Positions 44,123 to 51,543 of a stretch of DNA of 64,000 nt are shown piece after piece (position 1 is the stretch's first letter; each line of letters opens with the position of its first letter). The translations under genes and the position numbers were made by a program. The notes beneath the pieces were generated by a model. That model saw only the letters and a list, made by a program, of their open reading frames with translations, ran no database searches and had not been told where the DNA came from. The stretch is taken from the NCBI GenBank assembly GCA_964472315.1, contig CAYYJS010000009.1, positions 1-64,000 on the forward strand. Direction: 5' to 3'. The stretch is from CAYYJS01 sp964472315 (GTDB taxonomy: Bacteria > Verrucomicrobiota > Kiritimatiellia > UBA8416).

Positions 44123-45277
44123 TCAGCACAGGTGCCCCGCCCAGAGCTCGGTGAGGAAATGGTTGACAGGGAGGATTTCGACGCCGTCGTCTGTGCGACG
44201 TGGTTTCGGATCCATGGACACCAGAATCGCCCGTTTCGGGCGGAATTCCTCTTTGAAGGCGCGCAGGCCGCGCAGATCATGGTTAGCAGCCATCCGGGTA
44301 GCCTTGACTTCAAGGGCGACTTCAGCCTCGCCAAGGATGAAGTCCACCTCCAGTTGTGATGCCGTGCGCCAGTAAGCAAGGGGTAACCCCTTGGCATAGT
44401 CACGCCAGGCAACCAGCTCCATGAAAACGAAATGCTCCAGCGCCCGCCCCCAGAGTTCAGAGCCCGGTTCAATCGTTCCCCGGCGTGCCAGTGCCCCGGC
44501 GACTCCGACATCGAAGAAGTAGAACCGGGGGGCATGGATGGTCCGCCGCCGTGCCCGGCGCGTATAGGCAGGCAGGACATGCCCGAGCAGGGTCTGTTCC
44601 AGAATCTCGAAATATGCCTTTACCGTCGGGGCACTGACCCCGCAATCGCGTGCGATGTTCTGGTAGACGACCATCTCACCATTTGTCAGCGCCGCCATTT
44701 CCAGAAAGCGACCGAATGCGGGAAGATTCCTCACCATGGCTTCCGATGCGATCTCCTCGCGCAAATAGGCCCCGACATAGGCATCGCGCAAGGTGCGGCT
44801 GTCCATGGTTCCGTAGTGGGGTGGCAGCAGCCCTTGGTTAAGGGCACTGGTCAGGTCGAAATCAGGAATCTCGGACGACGTCAGGGGATGAAGCTGCAGG
44901 GTTGGCGCACGCCCGCCGAGCAGATTGGCGTATCCTCGCTTGACCTTACGGGCACTTGAGCCGCAAAGAATGAAGCGCAGTCCCATCCGTTCGATCATCC
45001 AATGCACCTCATCCAGCAGATCCGGTACCTTCTGGATTTCGTCGATGATGATCGGGGTGTCTTGGTTGGTTCCCGTCAGCTTGCGTTGCTGCAATTCCTG
45101 CCTAATAAGACCGGGATTCTGAAGGAGTCGCCTGTATTCGCCCGACAGCAGCAGGTCGTACACGATGGCATCCGGGAAATGCGTGCGCAGCAACGTGCTT
45201 TTGCCCGTTTGGCGCGGGCCCCATAGAAAGCAGCTATGGCGATTACACAGACCTAAATCAATGATTCGTTTGTACAT
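44123..45277 (-). CDS. AAA family ATPase with DUF4143-type C-terminus
   Basis: This 384-residue protein has Walker A GPRQTGKSTLL near residue 20, Walker B IIIDEIQKVP and the sensor LCGSSARK, then a winged-helix region. The PD-(D/E)XK nuclease-like end shows LEVDFILGEAEVALEVKA. This family is widespread as orphan genes in bacteria and archaea, and its function is unknown. A mobile or addiction-like role has been suggested for relatives. It has its own promoter with an embedded inverted repeat. Nothing is truncated. Confidence 0.85.
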   Translation of the reverse strand: MYKRIIDLGLCNRHSCFLWGPRQTGKSTLLRTHFPDAIVYDLLLSGEYRRLLQNPGLIRQELQQRKLTGTNQDTPIIIDEIQKVPDLLDEVHWMIERMGLRFILCGSSARKVKRGYANLLGGRAPTLQLHPLTSSEIPDFDLTSALNQGLLPPHYGTMDSRTLRDAYVGAYLREEIASEAMVRNLPAFGRFLEMAALTNGEMVVYQNIARDCGVSAPTVKAYFEILEQTLLGHVLPAYTRRARRRTIHAPRFYFFDVGVAGALARRGTIEPGSELWGRALEHFVFMELVAWRDYAKGLPLAYWRTASQLEVDFILGEAEVALEVKATRMAANHDLRGLRAFKEEFRPKRAILVSMDPKPRRTDDGVEILPVNHFLTELWAGHLC

Positions 45278-45313
45278 GACAAAACGATATACTACTTTAG
45301 TGTGTCATAGCAA
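45276..45313 (-). promoter_or_regulatory. Promoter with nested palindromes upstream of the 45277 ATPase
   Basis: On the minus strand, TTGCTA (45308-45313) and TATATC (45286-45291) are 16 bp apart. ACTA-AAG-TAGT (45291-45301) lies in the spacer, and a wider ATGACA/TGTCAT inverted repeat (45276-45281 and 45304-45309) encloses the -10 region. The layout suggests autoregulation. Confidence 0.5.
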
Positions 45314-45330
45314 GGGCTTTGCGCGATCCA

Positions 45331-45537
45331 TCAGCCGCTTGTGGCCATCAAGCCTTGCGTGATGCCATCGAACTCGCGCGCGAACTCCGGGATCAGATGG
45401 CCGGGAATCAGGTTGCAGGCCTGCCGGAACACGGTATGCTTGCTTCTCGTCGGCCGGGAAGGTCCGCCCTTGCGGGCGCTTGGTGCTTTGCGGCATCGGG
45501 GTTGGTGTTTTTTCATATGCCGGTAGGCTACAGGCAA
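45331..45537 (-). pseudogene. Fragment of an IS4-type transposase (DUF4372-like N-terminus)
   Basis: The only plausible coding trace in the 360 bp between the ATPase promoter and the PIN-domain gene is a minus-strand frame with HTVFRQACNLIPGHL and then EFAREFDG. This matches the usual N-terminal pattern of IS4-family transposases (KQLxNLIPxHLVxKLARE). The catalytic DDE part is absent. It is probably a fossil of an insertion sequence; terminal repeats were not found. Confidence 0.4.
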
Positions 45538-45641
45538 ACGGCCTCCCGGTCGGCACTTTTTTCGCGCCAGTGGGTGAGCCTATGGGATGCTAGTGGTTTC
45601 AAATGTGTACTCACGTTATCAAGAGGATTGCCTGTCCAGTT

Positions 45642-46064
45642 TCAGGATAAAAGCCTTGTCTTGACCCTGAAATGGCGAGCAGCTTTTGCCAGTCCGGCGT
45701 CCGCTGTCAGCAGCAGGGCGTCTGCATCAAAACAAACGGCCAGATGCAGCGCATCCAGCGTGCGCAATGGTACGTCAAATCGGCCAATCCATGATCCGGC
45801 AATGTCATAGTGACTTGCTTCGATTGGCAAACGCGAATAGCAGCCGGAATCCAGGTGCAGGCGGAACCGGGTCAGAATTTCCAAGCCATCTTCCTTTACA
45901 AGCGTTCCTTCGCGGATTCTCCGTGCAACGGCAGACTGCAGTTCCACTTCGACAAGTTGAGAGATCAGAGGGGGTACGCCTTCCAGAATGGCGGCCTCGG
46001 CTTGTTCGCTAAGTGCTTCAGGGCAGTAATAGGCGGCCAGAACGCTTGTGTCGACATACGTCAT
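45642..46064 (-). CDS. vapC: PIN-domain toxin (VapC family)
   Basis: This 140-residue predicted ribonuclease has the PIN acidic residues in TYVDTSVLAAYY, in VEVELQSAV, in TLDALHLAV and in LLTADAGLAKAA. VapC toxins cut tRNA or rRNA when the antitoxin is lost. The ATG overlaps the antitoxin stop (TGATG); a TTG one codon earlier is less likely. The pair looks complete. Confidence 0.85.
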   Translation of the reverse strand: MTYVDTSVLAAYYCPEALSEQAEAAILEGVPPLISQLVEVELQSAVARRIREGTLVKEDGLEILTRFRLHLDSGCYSRLPIEASHYDIAGSWIGRFDVPLRTLDALHLAVCFDADALLLTADAGLAKAARHFRVKTRLLS

Positions 46065-46300
46065 CAAAACCGCGCCTCATTGCGGGATCGGATCACCGTA
46101 TTTGACAAAGGCGATTTTGCAGACACAATCTTTTCCCTGAACTGCCGCAGGCTAGGCAGACTTGCCCCCGCAACCTTCGCCGGAACGAGATATGCAGCCT
46201 GTTTACCGTGTCGTGTGATCTCTATGGTTTCCCCGCTCTGCACACGGTCAATCAACGCAGAAAACGTCGATCGTGCTTCCTTGATGCTTCTTGTTATCAT
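46064..46300 (-). CDS. Phd/YefM-type antitoxin
   Basis: This 78-residue protein has the typical Phd/YefM N-terminus (IKEARSTFSALIDRVQSGE) and EITRHGKQAAYLVP, which form the DNA-binding fold. A basic tail probably binds the PIN toxin. GGAGG lies about 8 bases before the ATG, with a strong promoter upstream. It should neutralise the overlapping VapC and repress the operon. Confidence 0.82.
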   Translation of the reverse strand: MITRSIKEARSTFSALIDRVQSGETIEITRHGKQAAYLVPAKVAGASLPSLRQFREKIVSAKSPLSNTVIRSRNEARF

Positions 46301-46325
46301 ATCAGCACTCCTCCCTCTCCAATGA

Positions 46326-46365
46326 GTACAAACATAATGTACACAATCGAGAGGGGGTCAGTCAA
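46326..46365 (-). promoter_or_regulatory. Promoter and operator-like palindrome of the toxin-antitoxin pair
   Basis: On the minus strand, TTGACT (46360-46365) and TACATT (46336-46341) are 18 bp apart. GTACA-N7-TGTAC (46326-46342) overlaps the -10, as expected for repression by the antitoxin complex. Confidence 0.6.
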
Positions 46366-46397
46366 GTGCGCCAGCATACGCCACCCAGGGTTGCACC

Positions 46398-46486
46398 TGT
46401 CAACTGCCCCCCGCCAACTGCTACTGCCCCCTGCCACTGCCCACTGCCCCTGCCCCTGCCCACTGCTACTGCCCCTGCCAACTGCT
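46398..46486. repeat. ACTGCC-type degenerate repeat
   Basis: About 90 bp of irregular CAACTGCC, CTACTGCC and CCCACTGCC units match the arm right of the assembly gap. Shorter pieces recur near 47086-47104 and 47538-47557. The array ends exactly at the stop of the sugar transferase gene. Confidence 0.8.
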
Positions 46487-47075
46487 ACCTTCCCACCACC
46501 GCCCACACGGTCTTCAACAGAATCCCAACATCCCCCCAAAAGCTCCTTGTCCGCACATACTCCTCGTACAGATCGAGTTTCCGCGGCAGGATCACTTCGC
46601 GGTAGGTGCGCTCCGGGTCGGGCGAGGCGGCCAGGATATCCTCCTCATTCCGGAACTCGATCGAGGCCGGATCGGTGATGCCAGGCCGGACCGTAAGCAC
46701 CCTTGCCCACCGCTCCGGATAGGCCTCGACCCACTTGCGGACCTCCGGCCGTGGCCCCACCAGCGACATATCGCCCTTCAGCACATTCCAGAGCTGAGGC
46801 AGTTCGTCGAGCTTGGTCTTGCGCAGGAACGCCCCGACGCGGGTGACGCGTGCGGCGGATCCGGCATCGAACGACCCCTGCTCCGTGCCTTTTCGGACAG
46901 TCATGGTGCGGAACTTGAACAGCATGAAGTCACGACCGCCGAGTCCCGCACGACACTGCCGGAACAGTCCAGGCAACCCTGATTCCGCGACCACGGCCAG
47001 CCACATAAGACCCAGAAGCGGGGATAGCACCACCAATCCAGCCAAAGCCCCGACAACATCCATCAACCGTTTCAT
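46485..47075 (-). CDS. Bacterial sugar transferase (undecaprenyl-phosphate sugar-1-phosphate transferase)
   Basis: This 196-residue initiating glycosyltransferase (WcaJ/PglC type, short form) moves a sugar-1-phosphate to undecaprenyl phosphate. It has one membrane helix (VVGALAGLVVLSPLLGLMW), then FKFRTM, LRKTKLDELPQLWNVLKGDMS and VGPRP, and a late RPGITDPAS. I chose the ATG at 47075 because the membrane anchor starts there; upstream sequence in frame crosses a repeat. It would start synthesis of the glycan exported by the Wza/Wzc system 9 kb away, an inference from function only. Confidence 0.88.
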   Translation of the reverse strand: MKRLMDVVGALAGLVVLSPLLGLMWLAVVAESGLPGLFRQCRAGLGGRDFMLFKFRTMTVRKGTEQGSFDAGSAARVTRVGAFLRKTKLDELPQLWNVLKGDMSLVGPRPEVRKWVEAYPERWARVLTVRPGITDPASIEFRNEEDILAASPDPERTYREVILPRKLDLYEEYVRTRSFWGDVGILLKTVWAVVGR

Positions 47076-47139
47076 GCTTCTGCCGACGCCCCACTGCCCA
47101 CTGCTGTGACACCGCCGTGACACGCTGCAACGGCCGCGC

Positions 47140-47472
47140 CTATACCCCCAGCAAGTACCGGACGAGAGAGGCATACGGCACATGAGCGATACGCGATGGT
47201 TCACGCTGGCGGCCAAGAATCAGACTGTTCCTGTATAGCATGACTTGCTTCAACTCCTCGGGCCGAAGTTGCAGGGTCCATTTGACTTCAACAGGCCAGA
47301 ACGTCCCGTCCCGCAGGTAGGCGATATCTACCTCTCCCTTGGCACCCTTGAGGTAATAGGTCTTCCCGTATTTCCGGCCGAAATGAGCGGCACGCCGCAA
47401 ATGCGGGTCTTCGCTGAAGAACCGTTCGGAAGACTCCCTGAAGAGGTTGTGAATTAGAACTTCGTCCTTCAT
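47140..47472 (-). pseudogene. Truncated ATPase: nuclease-like C-terminal domain alone
   Basis: This 110-residue frame (MKDEVLIHNLFRESSER, then KGEVDIAYLRDGTFWPVEVKW) resembles the PD-(D/E)XK end of DUF4143-type ATPases and has no P-loop part. It keeps a promoter and start region that also occur at 53667-53783. It could still be expressed as a free-standing domain, so pseudogene is the more likely but not certain reading. Confidence 0.6.
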
Positions 47473-47479
47473 GGCACCG

Positions 47480-47521
47480 GATTCTGACAGCACCCGACAG
47501 GTTGGTCAATGCCTATTGACC
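47480..47521 (-). promoter_or_regulatory. Promoter with GGTCAAT palindrome upstream of the truncated ATPase
   Basis: On the minus strand, TTGACC (47504-47509) and AGAATC (47480-47485) are 18 bp apart. A perfect GGTCAAT-N4-ATTGACC palindrome (47504-47521) covers the -35. The same region recurs near 53710-53783 with point differences. Confidence 0.5.
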
Positions 47522-47762
47522 AAACATGGTCACCGCTCTATGCCCACTGCCCACTATCCACCCGACTTCGCTAAGGCTATGTCGGTCAACCTGCCCACCG
47601 TCCCCTGTCTCAAAAAGTCTACAGTCTGCAGTCTCTCCGCCCCCCCCCCGCTGAACTCCATCACCCAACGGTTCATCATACGGTTGCCTGGCCGCTTGAA
47701 GGTGTCGCGAAGAACGAACCGCACTTGGCATAGAGCCGGTTGACGCAGTCGGTGATAAAGGA

Positions 47763-47950
47763 GTGAAAGGTGCAACATGCGAAGCATCGAGTTTGGGAAT
47801 GGCGATGGCGTCTGGCTTGCTGGTATTGAGCGGGACAGCCTTCAGGCAGCAGGTGAAGGCCACGGGCGGATTTGTGACGAACTACAACGATGCGGACGGC
47901 GCAAGCTGGACGGTGCATATTTTCAGGACCGTGGGGGCGAACAGTCAGCC
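47763..47950 (+). pseudogene. Remnant of an exported surface protein
   Basis: A plus-strand frame reads like the first ~60 residues of a secreted protein: LGMAMASGLLVLSGTAF (signal-like), then VKATGGFVTNYNDADG and SWTVHIFRTVG. It then runs into a dispersed repeat. The pattern recalls beta-rich adhesin N-termini, but no family is certain. The rest of 47473-48077 holds only repeat pieces. Confidence 0.3.
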
Positions 47951-47996
47951 CCGGCGAAGCAGGAAGCGGAACGTAACGGGATCCGATCTCCGGGGA

Positions 47997-48040
47997 CGTC
48001 TCGGCTGCGCCTCGCCTTGGCTCACAGAGGTCTACAACGG
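47997..48040. repeat. CGTCTCGGCTGCGCCTCGCC repeat, copy 1
   Basis: A ~44-bp element, CGGCTGCGCCTCGCCTTGGC followed by TCACAGAG and TCTACAACG, matches two copies near 49825-49931. Here it directly follows the surface-protein remnant. Confidence 0.75.
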
Positions 48041-48077
48041 AGCAGCATAGTGTCAAAGCTTGGGCAATTATGACGTT

Positions 48078-49466
48078 TCACGCGAATAGGTGACGGATCA
48101 GGCGGACGTCATCGTGTGCGGCGGCATATTGCTCCAGTTCCAGGGTGAATCCGGAGCGGCTGAACAGAAGCCATTTGCAGTTGGCAGCAAGTTCCAGGTT
48201 GTGTGTGGTGGCGACGGCCTGCAGCCTGTTGAGTATCGAGAGCCCGACCTTCTGCATGGACCACTTGCATTCCCCGAGCAGGGACACGCGGTTGTGCATA
48301 TCGACGCCGGCCACGTCGATCTCATAGTGTGCGCCCCACTGGCGGCCAACCTTGATGGCGCCGGTCTCTGGGGCGATTGCCTGTCGGGTGTAGGAGCGAC
48401 AGAGATCCTCGTAGCAGACTTGGACATGACGCTCGATCAGAGGCGTCAACTTCCCCTTGATGGCTTCGGTGGCATTGATCTCGAAGAAACTTTCGTAAGG
48501 GTAGATACACCCAAACCAGAGTCGCAGAAACGGATCGGTAATGGCGTAGAGCCCACGCTTGGACTTCGCCGGATTCCGTTCCAGCACGGGCACGTCACGT
48601 GCAACGATCGACAGGTCGCGGAGTAGCGACAGATAGCGGGTCAGGCCGTTGGCGGGCTGTGCCAGTCTTGCGGCCATCTCCGAGATGCGTGTAGCACCGG
48701 AAGCGATGGCCTCGAGGAGACTCCAACAGACATTGGGCACATCAATCTCGTCATGCAGGAGATAGCGTGCCTCGGCATGGAGAGGCGCCGTCGGATCGAG
48801 GATGGCGCCTTGCAGTGCGGCATCGAAGTCGGGAAAGTCGCGCAGGAGCTCAAGGTAGCGGGGGATTCCGCCGCAGAGGGCATAGCGCTCGACGCAGTTC
48901 CGCTCGCTGGGGTCGCTCACGAACTGCTTCACATACGGATAGGGAAGGGGGCGCAGCAATATCTGCGCAGTGGACCGACCGTAGAGCGGGGAATTGTGCG
49001 AGAGCGTCTCACGGTACATCATGGAAGTGATCGATCCGCAGAGCACTAGCATGAGATTCCCGTTCTTCCAATGTTCGTCCCACCATTTCTGGACATAGGA
49101 GGAGAACGCGGGTTGTGCCTGGCAGAGGTACTGGTACTCGTCAAGGATCACGATCAGCTTCTGGTCCGGCAGTCGAACGCGATCGAGCGCCGCGAACAGA
49201 TCGTACCAATCGGTATACTGGAGTTGCCCCAGCAAGGGTTCGTCAAGACTCGCGCTGACTGCGCGCGCCAGGGCGTTTCGCTGTGACACTTCTGCCGCAC
49301 GGTCGGCCATGTAGTAGACACACGGCTTCCCGTGTGAGAACTGGCTCAGCAAGGTGGTTTTTCCAAGCCGTCGCCGCCCGTAGACCACGACAAGCTGGCT
49401 GCCGGGGCTGCCATACAGCCTTTCCAGCGTTTCCAGTTCATGCTGCCTGTCGACAAATGTATTCAT
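48078..49466 (-). CDS. AAA family ATPase, DUF234/archaeal ATPase type
   Basis: This 462-residue protein has Walker A GRRRLGKTTLL near residue 33, Walker B VILDEYQYL and the sensor VLCGSIT. A winged-helix region and a C-terminal DUF234-type nuclease-like domain follow (AHYEIDVAGVD and LLGECKWS). It belongs to the MNS-type STAND-related ATPases found as orphan genes, and its function is unknown. I chose the ATG at 49466. It has a near-consensus promoter with an inverted repeat between the -35 and -10. Confidence 0.83.
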   Translation of the reverse strand: MNTFVDRQHELETLERLYGSPGSQLVVVYGRRRLGKTTLLSQFSHGKPCVYYMADRAAEVSQRNALARAVSASLDEPLLGQLQYTDWYDLFAALDRVRLPDQKLIVILDEYQYLCQAQPAFSSYVQKWWDEHWKNGNLMLVLCGSITSMMYRETLSHNSPLYGRSTAQILLRPLPYPYVKQFVSDPSERNCVERYALCGGIPRYLELLRDFPDFDAALQGAILDPTAPLHAEARYLLHDEIDVPNVCWSLLEAIASGATRISEMAARLAQPANGLTRYLSLLRDLSIVARDVPVLERNPAKSKRGLYAITDPFLRLWFGCIYPYESFFEINATEAIKGKLTPLIERHVQVCYEDLCRSYTRQAIAPETGAIKVGRQWGAHYEIDVAGVDMHNRVSLLGECKWSMQKVGLSILNRLQAVATTHNLELAANCKWLLFSRSGFTLELEQYAAAHDDVRLIRHLFA

Positions 49467-49475
49467 CTCGCTGGT

Positions 49476-49506
49476 ATTATATTCCAAAAACGAATATCGC
49501 CGTCAA
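49476..49506 (-). promoter_or_regulatory. Near-consensus promoter with embedded inverted repeat
   Basis: On the minus strand, TTGACG (49501-49506) precedes AATATAAT; TATAAT is at 49476-49481. The inverted repeat ATATTC-N7-GAATAT (49479-49497) overlaps the spacer and -10, a classic operator position. Confidence 0.6.
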
Positions 49507-49564
49507 GTGGATAGGTTGAGAACCGAAAAGGCGCAGTGACGGCTTGACGGTGGACGATTGAAGG

Positions 49565-49746
49565 AGGGATTGGCCAACGAAACACGCGAAAGACGCGAAA
49601 AGGGGATGGGACGGAAGTTGGACGACGGAAGGCGGGTGTGGGTGCGTGAGTATGTGCGTGTGTGGGGCGGAGGGCGGAGGGAGGGAGTTGGCCCGCGAAA
49701 CACGCGAAACACACGAAAGGGGGAGGAAGAAACTGATGCTCAGGTT
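49565..49746. repeat. CGAAACACGCGAAA / GTGTGGGTGCGTGAGT repeat, copy A
   Basis: GGCCAACGAAACACGCGAAA and the G-rich block GTGTGGGTGCGTGAGTATGT recur at 51340-51470. A second CGAAACACGCGAAACACACG lies at the right end. This fills most of the 510-bp space between two ATPase genes. Confidence 0.75.
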
Positions 49747-49824
49747 GCGTGTTGGTGGCGAGGGCGTTGTAGTGTCGGCTCTGAGCGAAGCGGGAGCCGA
49801 TCTCAGGGTGGGTTGGGGGTCGAC

Positions 49825-49931
49825 TTCTCGGCTGCGCCTCGCCTTGGCTCACAGAGCCAACTCTACAACGGGGGAGGGTGGGGGCGTCTTGGCTGCGCCT
49901 CGCCTTGGCTCACAGAGCCAACTCTAGAACG
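49825..49931. repeat. CGGCTGCGCCTCGCCTTGGC repeat, copies 2 and 3 in tandem
   Basis: Two copies (about 49825-49870 and 49885-49931) of the element at 47997-48040, each ending TCACAGAGCCAACTCTA. They are head to tail with a short G-rich spacer. Confidence 0.8.
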
Positions 49932-49978
49932 GGGGGATGCGGTTTCGCTGACGGGGGATACCATACTGAACCGCCCAA

Positions 49979-51247
49979 TCATGGCGCGTCTGTCTGCAAC
50001 AGCCACTTCCACGCAGGCTTCAATGAAATGTTGAAGCCGTGAATATTTTCCTGTCCTTCTTCGTCCCAGGTCAAAATAGTCCCCCGTGTGTGTTTCAGTT
50101 CGACTCCCGCTGCGCACAGGGCCTGTATTTCGCGCTGGCGGGTCTTGCTTTCGGAAAGGTCGTAGCAGACCTGAATGAGTTGATCCGCTTCTCCAGTTTT
50201 CCGTAGTAGAAAGTCGACCTCCTTACCGCCACTCGTCTTGTATGAGTAGAATTCGATACCGCGCCGATAGAGTTCGACTGCCACAAGATTCTCCAGCAGG
50301 CGACCGGCGTCGCGTCCCGTCCGAAACCGAACGGCGTTGATCATGCCGGTATCATAACCGTATATCTTGCGTGGTGCCGTCATGCGCAGCTTTGCTTTTG
50401 GCGAATAGCGGGTCACTGACATAAAGAGAAATGCCTCCACCAGGTAGGCCACATACTGATCAACCGTGTGCACGCTCCGGAACCCCAGTGCGTTATTCAG
50501 ACTTGAGCAGGTGTATTCGCGGGCAACATTGCCGATCAGCCACTGTCCCACATCGTACAACTTGGCAGCGTCGCGCACGTTATGTCGTTTGACAACATCC
50601 TTGAACAGGATGCTGTCAAATAGGGTCCTAAGGTAGTCGTCTGGAGGGTCGCCGCCCGCGACAATCTCAGGGTAGCCGCCGCATTGCAGGAAATCATCCA
50701 GATGTTTCAGCAGCAGCCCTTGGCGTTCTCTCGCTTCCAGACGGTCGTCGATCTCGAATGCACGTACGGCGAGGTATTCCGAGAACGAAAATGGCAGCAG
50801 GCGAAACTCATGATAGCGGCCAGTCAGATGCGTAGAAAGTTCGCGACTGAGCAGGTGTGCGTTCGATCCGGTCAAAACTACGTTATAGCCGCGCCGCTGG
50901 AGTCGATTTACAAATAACTCCCAGCCTTCGGCATTCTGGATTTCATCGAAGAATATCGTCTTCGTTTCTCCGTAGATCTGTACCATGGCGGTCAGCAGGT
51001 CATCCAGATTGAGGGGAGGGCGTAGTCGTTCATCGTCAAAATTGATATACGCGAAATCTGTGTTTCCCACCGCCTTGAGCATTTGCAGGGCGAAGACCGA
51101 CTTGCCGGCACGACGGGGTCCGATAACGACCTTGATCCGCTTGCCGGCCATGTAGGGGACGGCTTCGGCTAGAGAATGCCGGGGGACAAACGGCTGCTTG
51201 AGCAGCTCGTCACGCTCTATTCTGTGGCTGGCAACAACTTCTTTCAT
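49979..51247 (-). CDS. AAA family ATPase with DUF4143-type C-terminus
   Basis: This 422-residue protein has Walker A GPRRAGKSVFALQ near residue 45, Walker B IFFDEIQNAEGW and the sensor VLTGSNAHLL. The C-terminal nuclease-like part shows GGKEVDFLLRK and LIQVCY. It is the third complete orphan ATPase in 7 kb, but differs in sequence from the other two, so they are not recent tandem duplicates. I chose the ATG at 51247, inside a promoter/palindrome context like those of the other ATPases. Confidence 0.85.
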   Translation of the reverse strand: MKEVVASHRIERDELLKQPFVPRHSLAEAVPYMAGKRIKVVIGPRRAGKSVFALQMLKAVGNTDFAYINFDDERLRPPLNLDDLLTAMVQIYGETKTIFFDEIQNAEGWELFVNRLQRRGYNVVLTGSNAHLLSRELSTHLTGRYHEFRLLPFSFSEYLAVRAFEIDDRLEARERQGLLLKHLDDFLQCGGYPEIVAGGDPPDDYLRTLFDSILFKDVVKRHNVRDAAKLYDVGQWLIGNVAREYTCSSLNNALGFRSVHTVDQYVAYLVEAFLFMSVTRYSPKAKLRMTAPRKIYGYDTGMINAVRFRTGRDAGRLLENLVAVELYRRGIEFYSYKTSGGKEVDFLLRKTGEADQLIQVCYDLSESKTRQREIQALCAAGVELKHTRGTILTWDEEGQENIHGFNISLKPAWKWLLQTDAP

Positions 51248-51254
51248 ATCACAG

Positions 51255-51286
51255 TGCACAATAACTAAGATTGGTGTGCAATACAA
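51255..51286 (-). promoter_or_regulatory. Promoter with TGCACA/TGTGCA inverted repeat
   Basis: On the minus strand, TTGTAT (51281-51286) and TATTGT (51258-51263) are 17 bp apart. The inverted repeat TGCACA-N14-TGTGCA (51255-51260 and 51275-51280) overlaps the -10 and the spacer. Confidence 0.5.
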
Positions 51287-51339
51287 TGCCTAACATATGC
51301 ATGTTGCGGTATCGGATGAAGCGGGGGATGGGATGGAAA

Positions 51340-51470
51340 GGCCAACGAAACACACGAAATAACACGAAAGGGGGAGGGGGCGGAGGACGGAGGCCGGATG
51401 TGGGGACGGGTGTGGGTGCGTGAGTATGTGAGTGTGTGGGGCGGTGGAGCGTGGAGTGTGGGATGGCGGG
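51340..51470. repeat. CGAAACACACGAAA / GTGTGGGTGCGTGAGT repeat, copy B
   Basis: This matches 49565-49746: AGGCCAACGAAACACACGAA, then GGGGGAGG, then GGGTGTGGGTGCGTGAGTAT. A further CTGCAGCCCACAGTCTACGG motif follows up to the epimerase stop. No gene is seen between 51248 and 51543. Confidence 0.7.
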
Positions 51471-51543
51471 CGGAGGGAAAAGGTCAGGAGGTCTCTGGTC
51501 TGCAGCCCACAGTCTACGGTCTGTGGTCTCCAGCCGCCACTCT

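Noticed and set aside
43216..44375. Plus-strand Gly/Ser/Trp repeat proteins running through the N gap
   Set aside because: Three overlapping frames all read the tandem repeat and the N run; there is no ribosome-binding site or domain.
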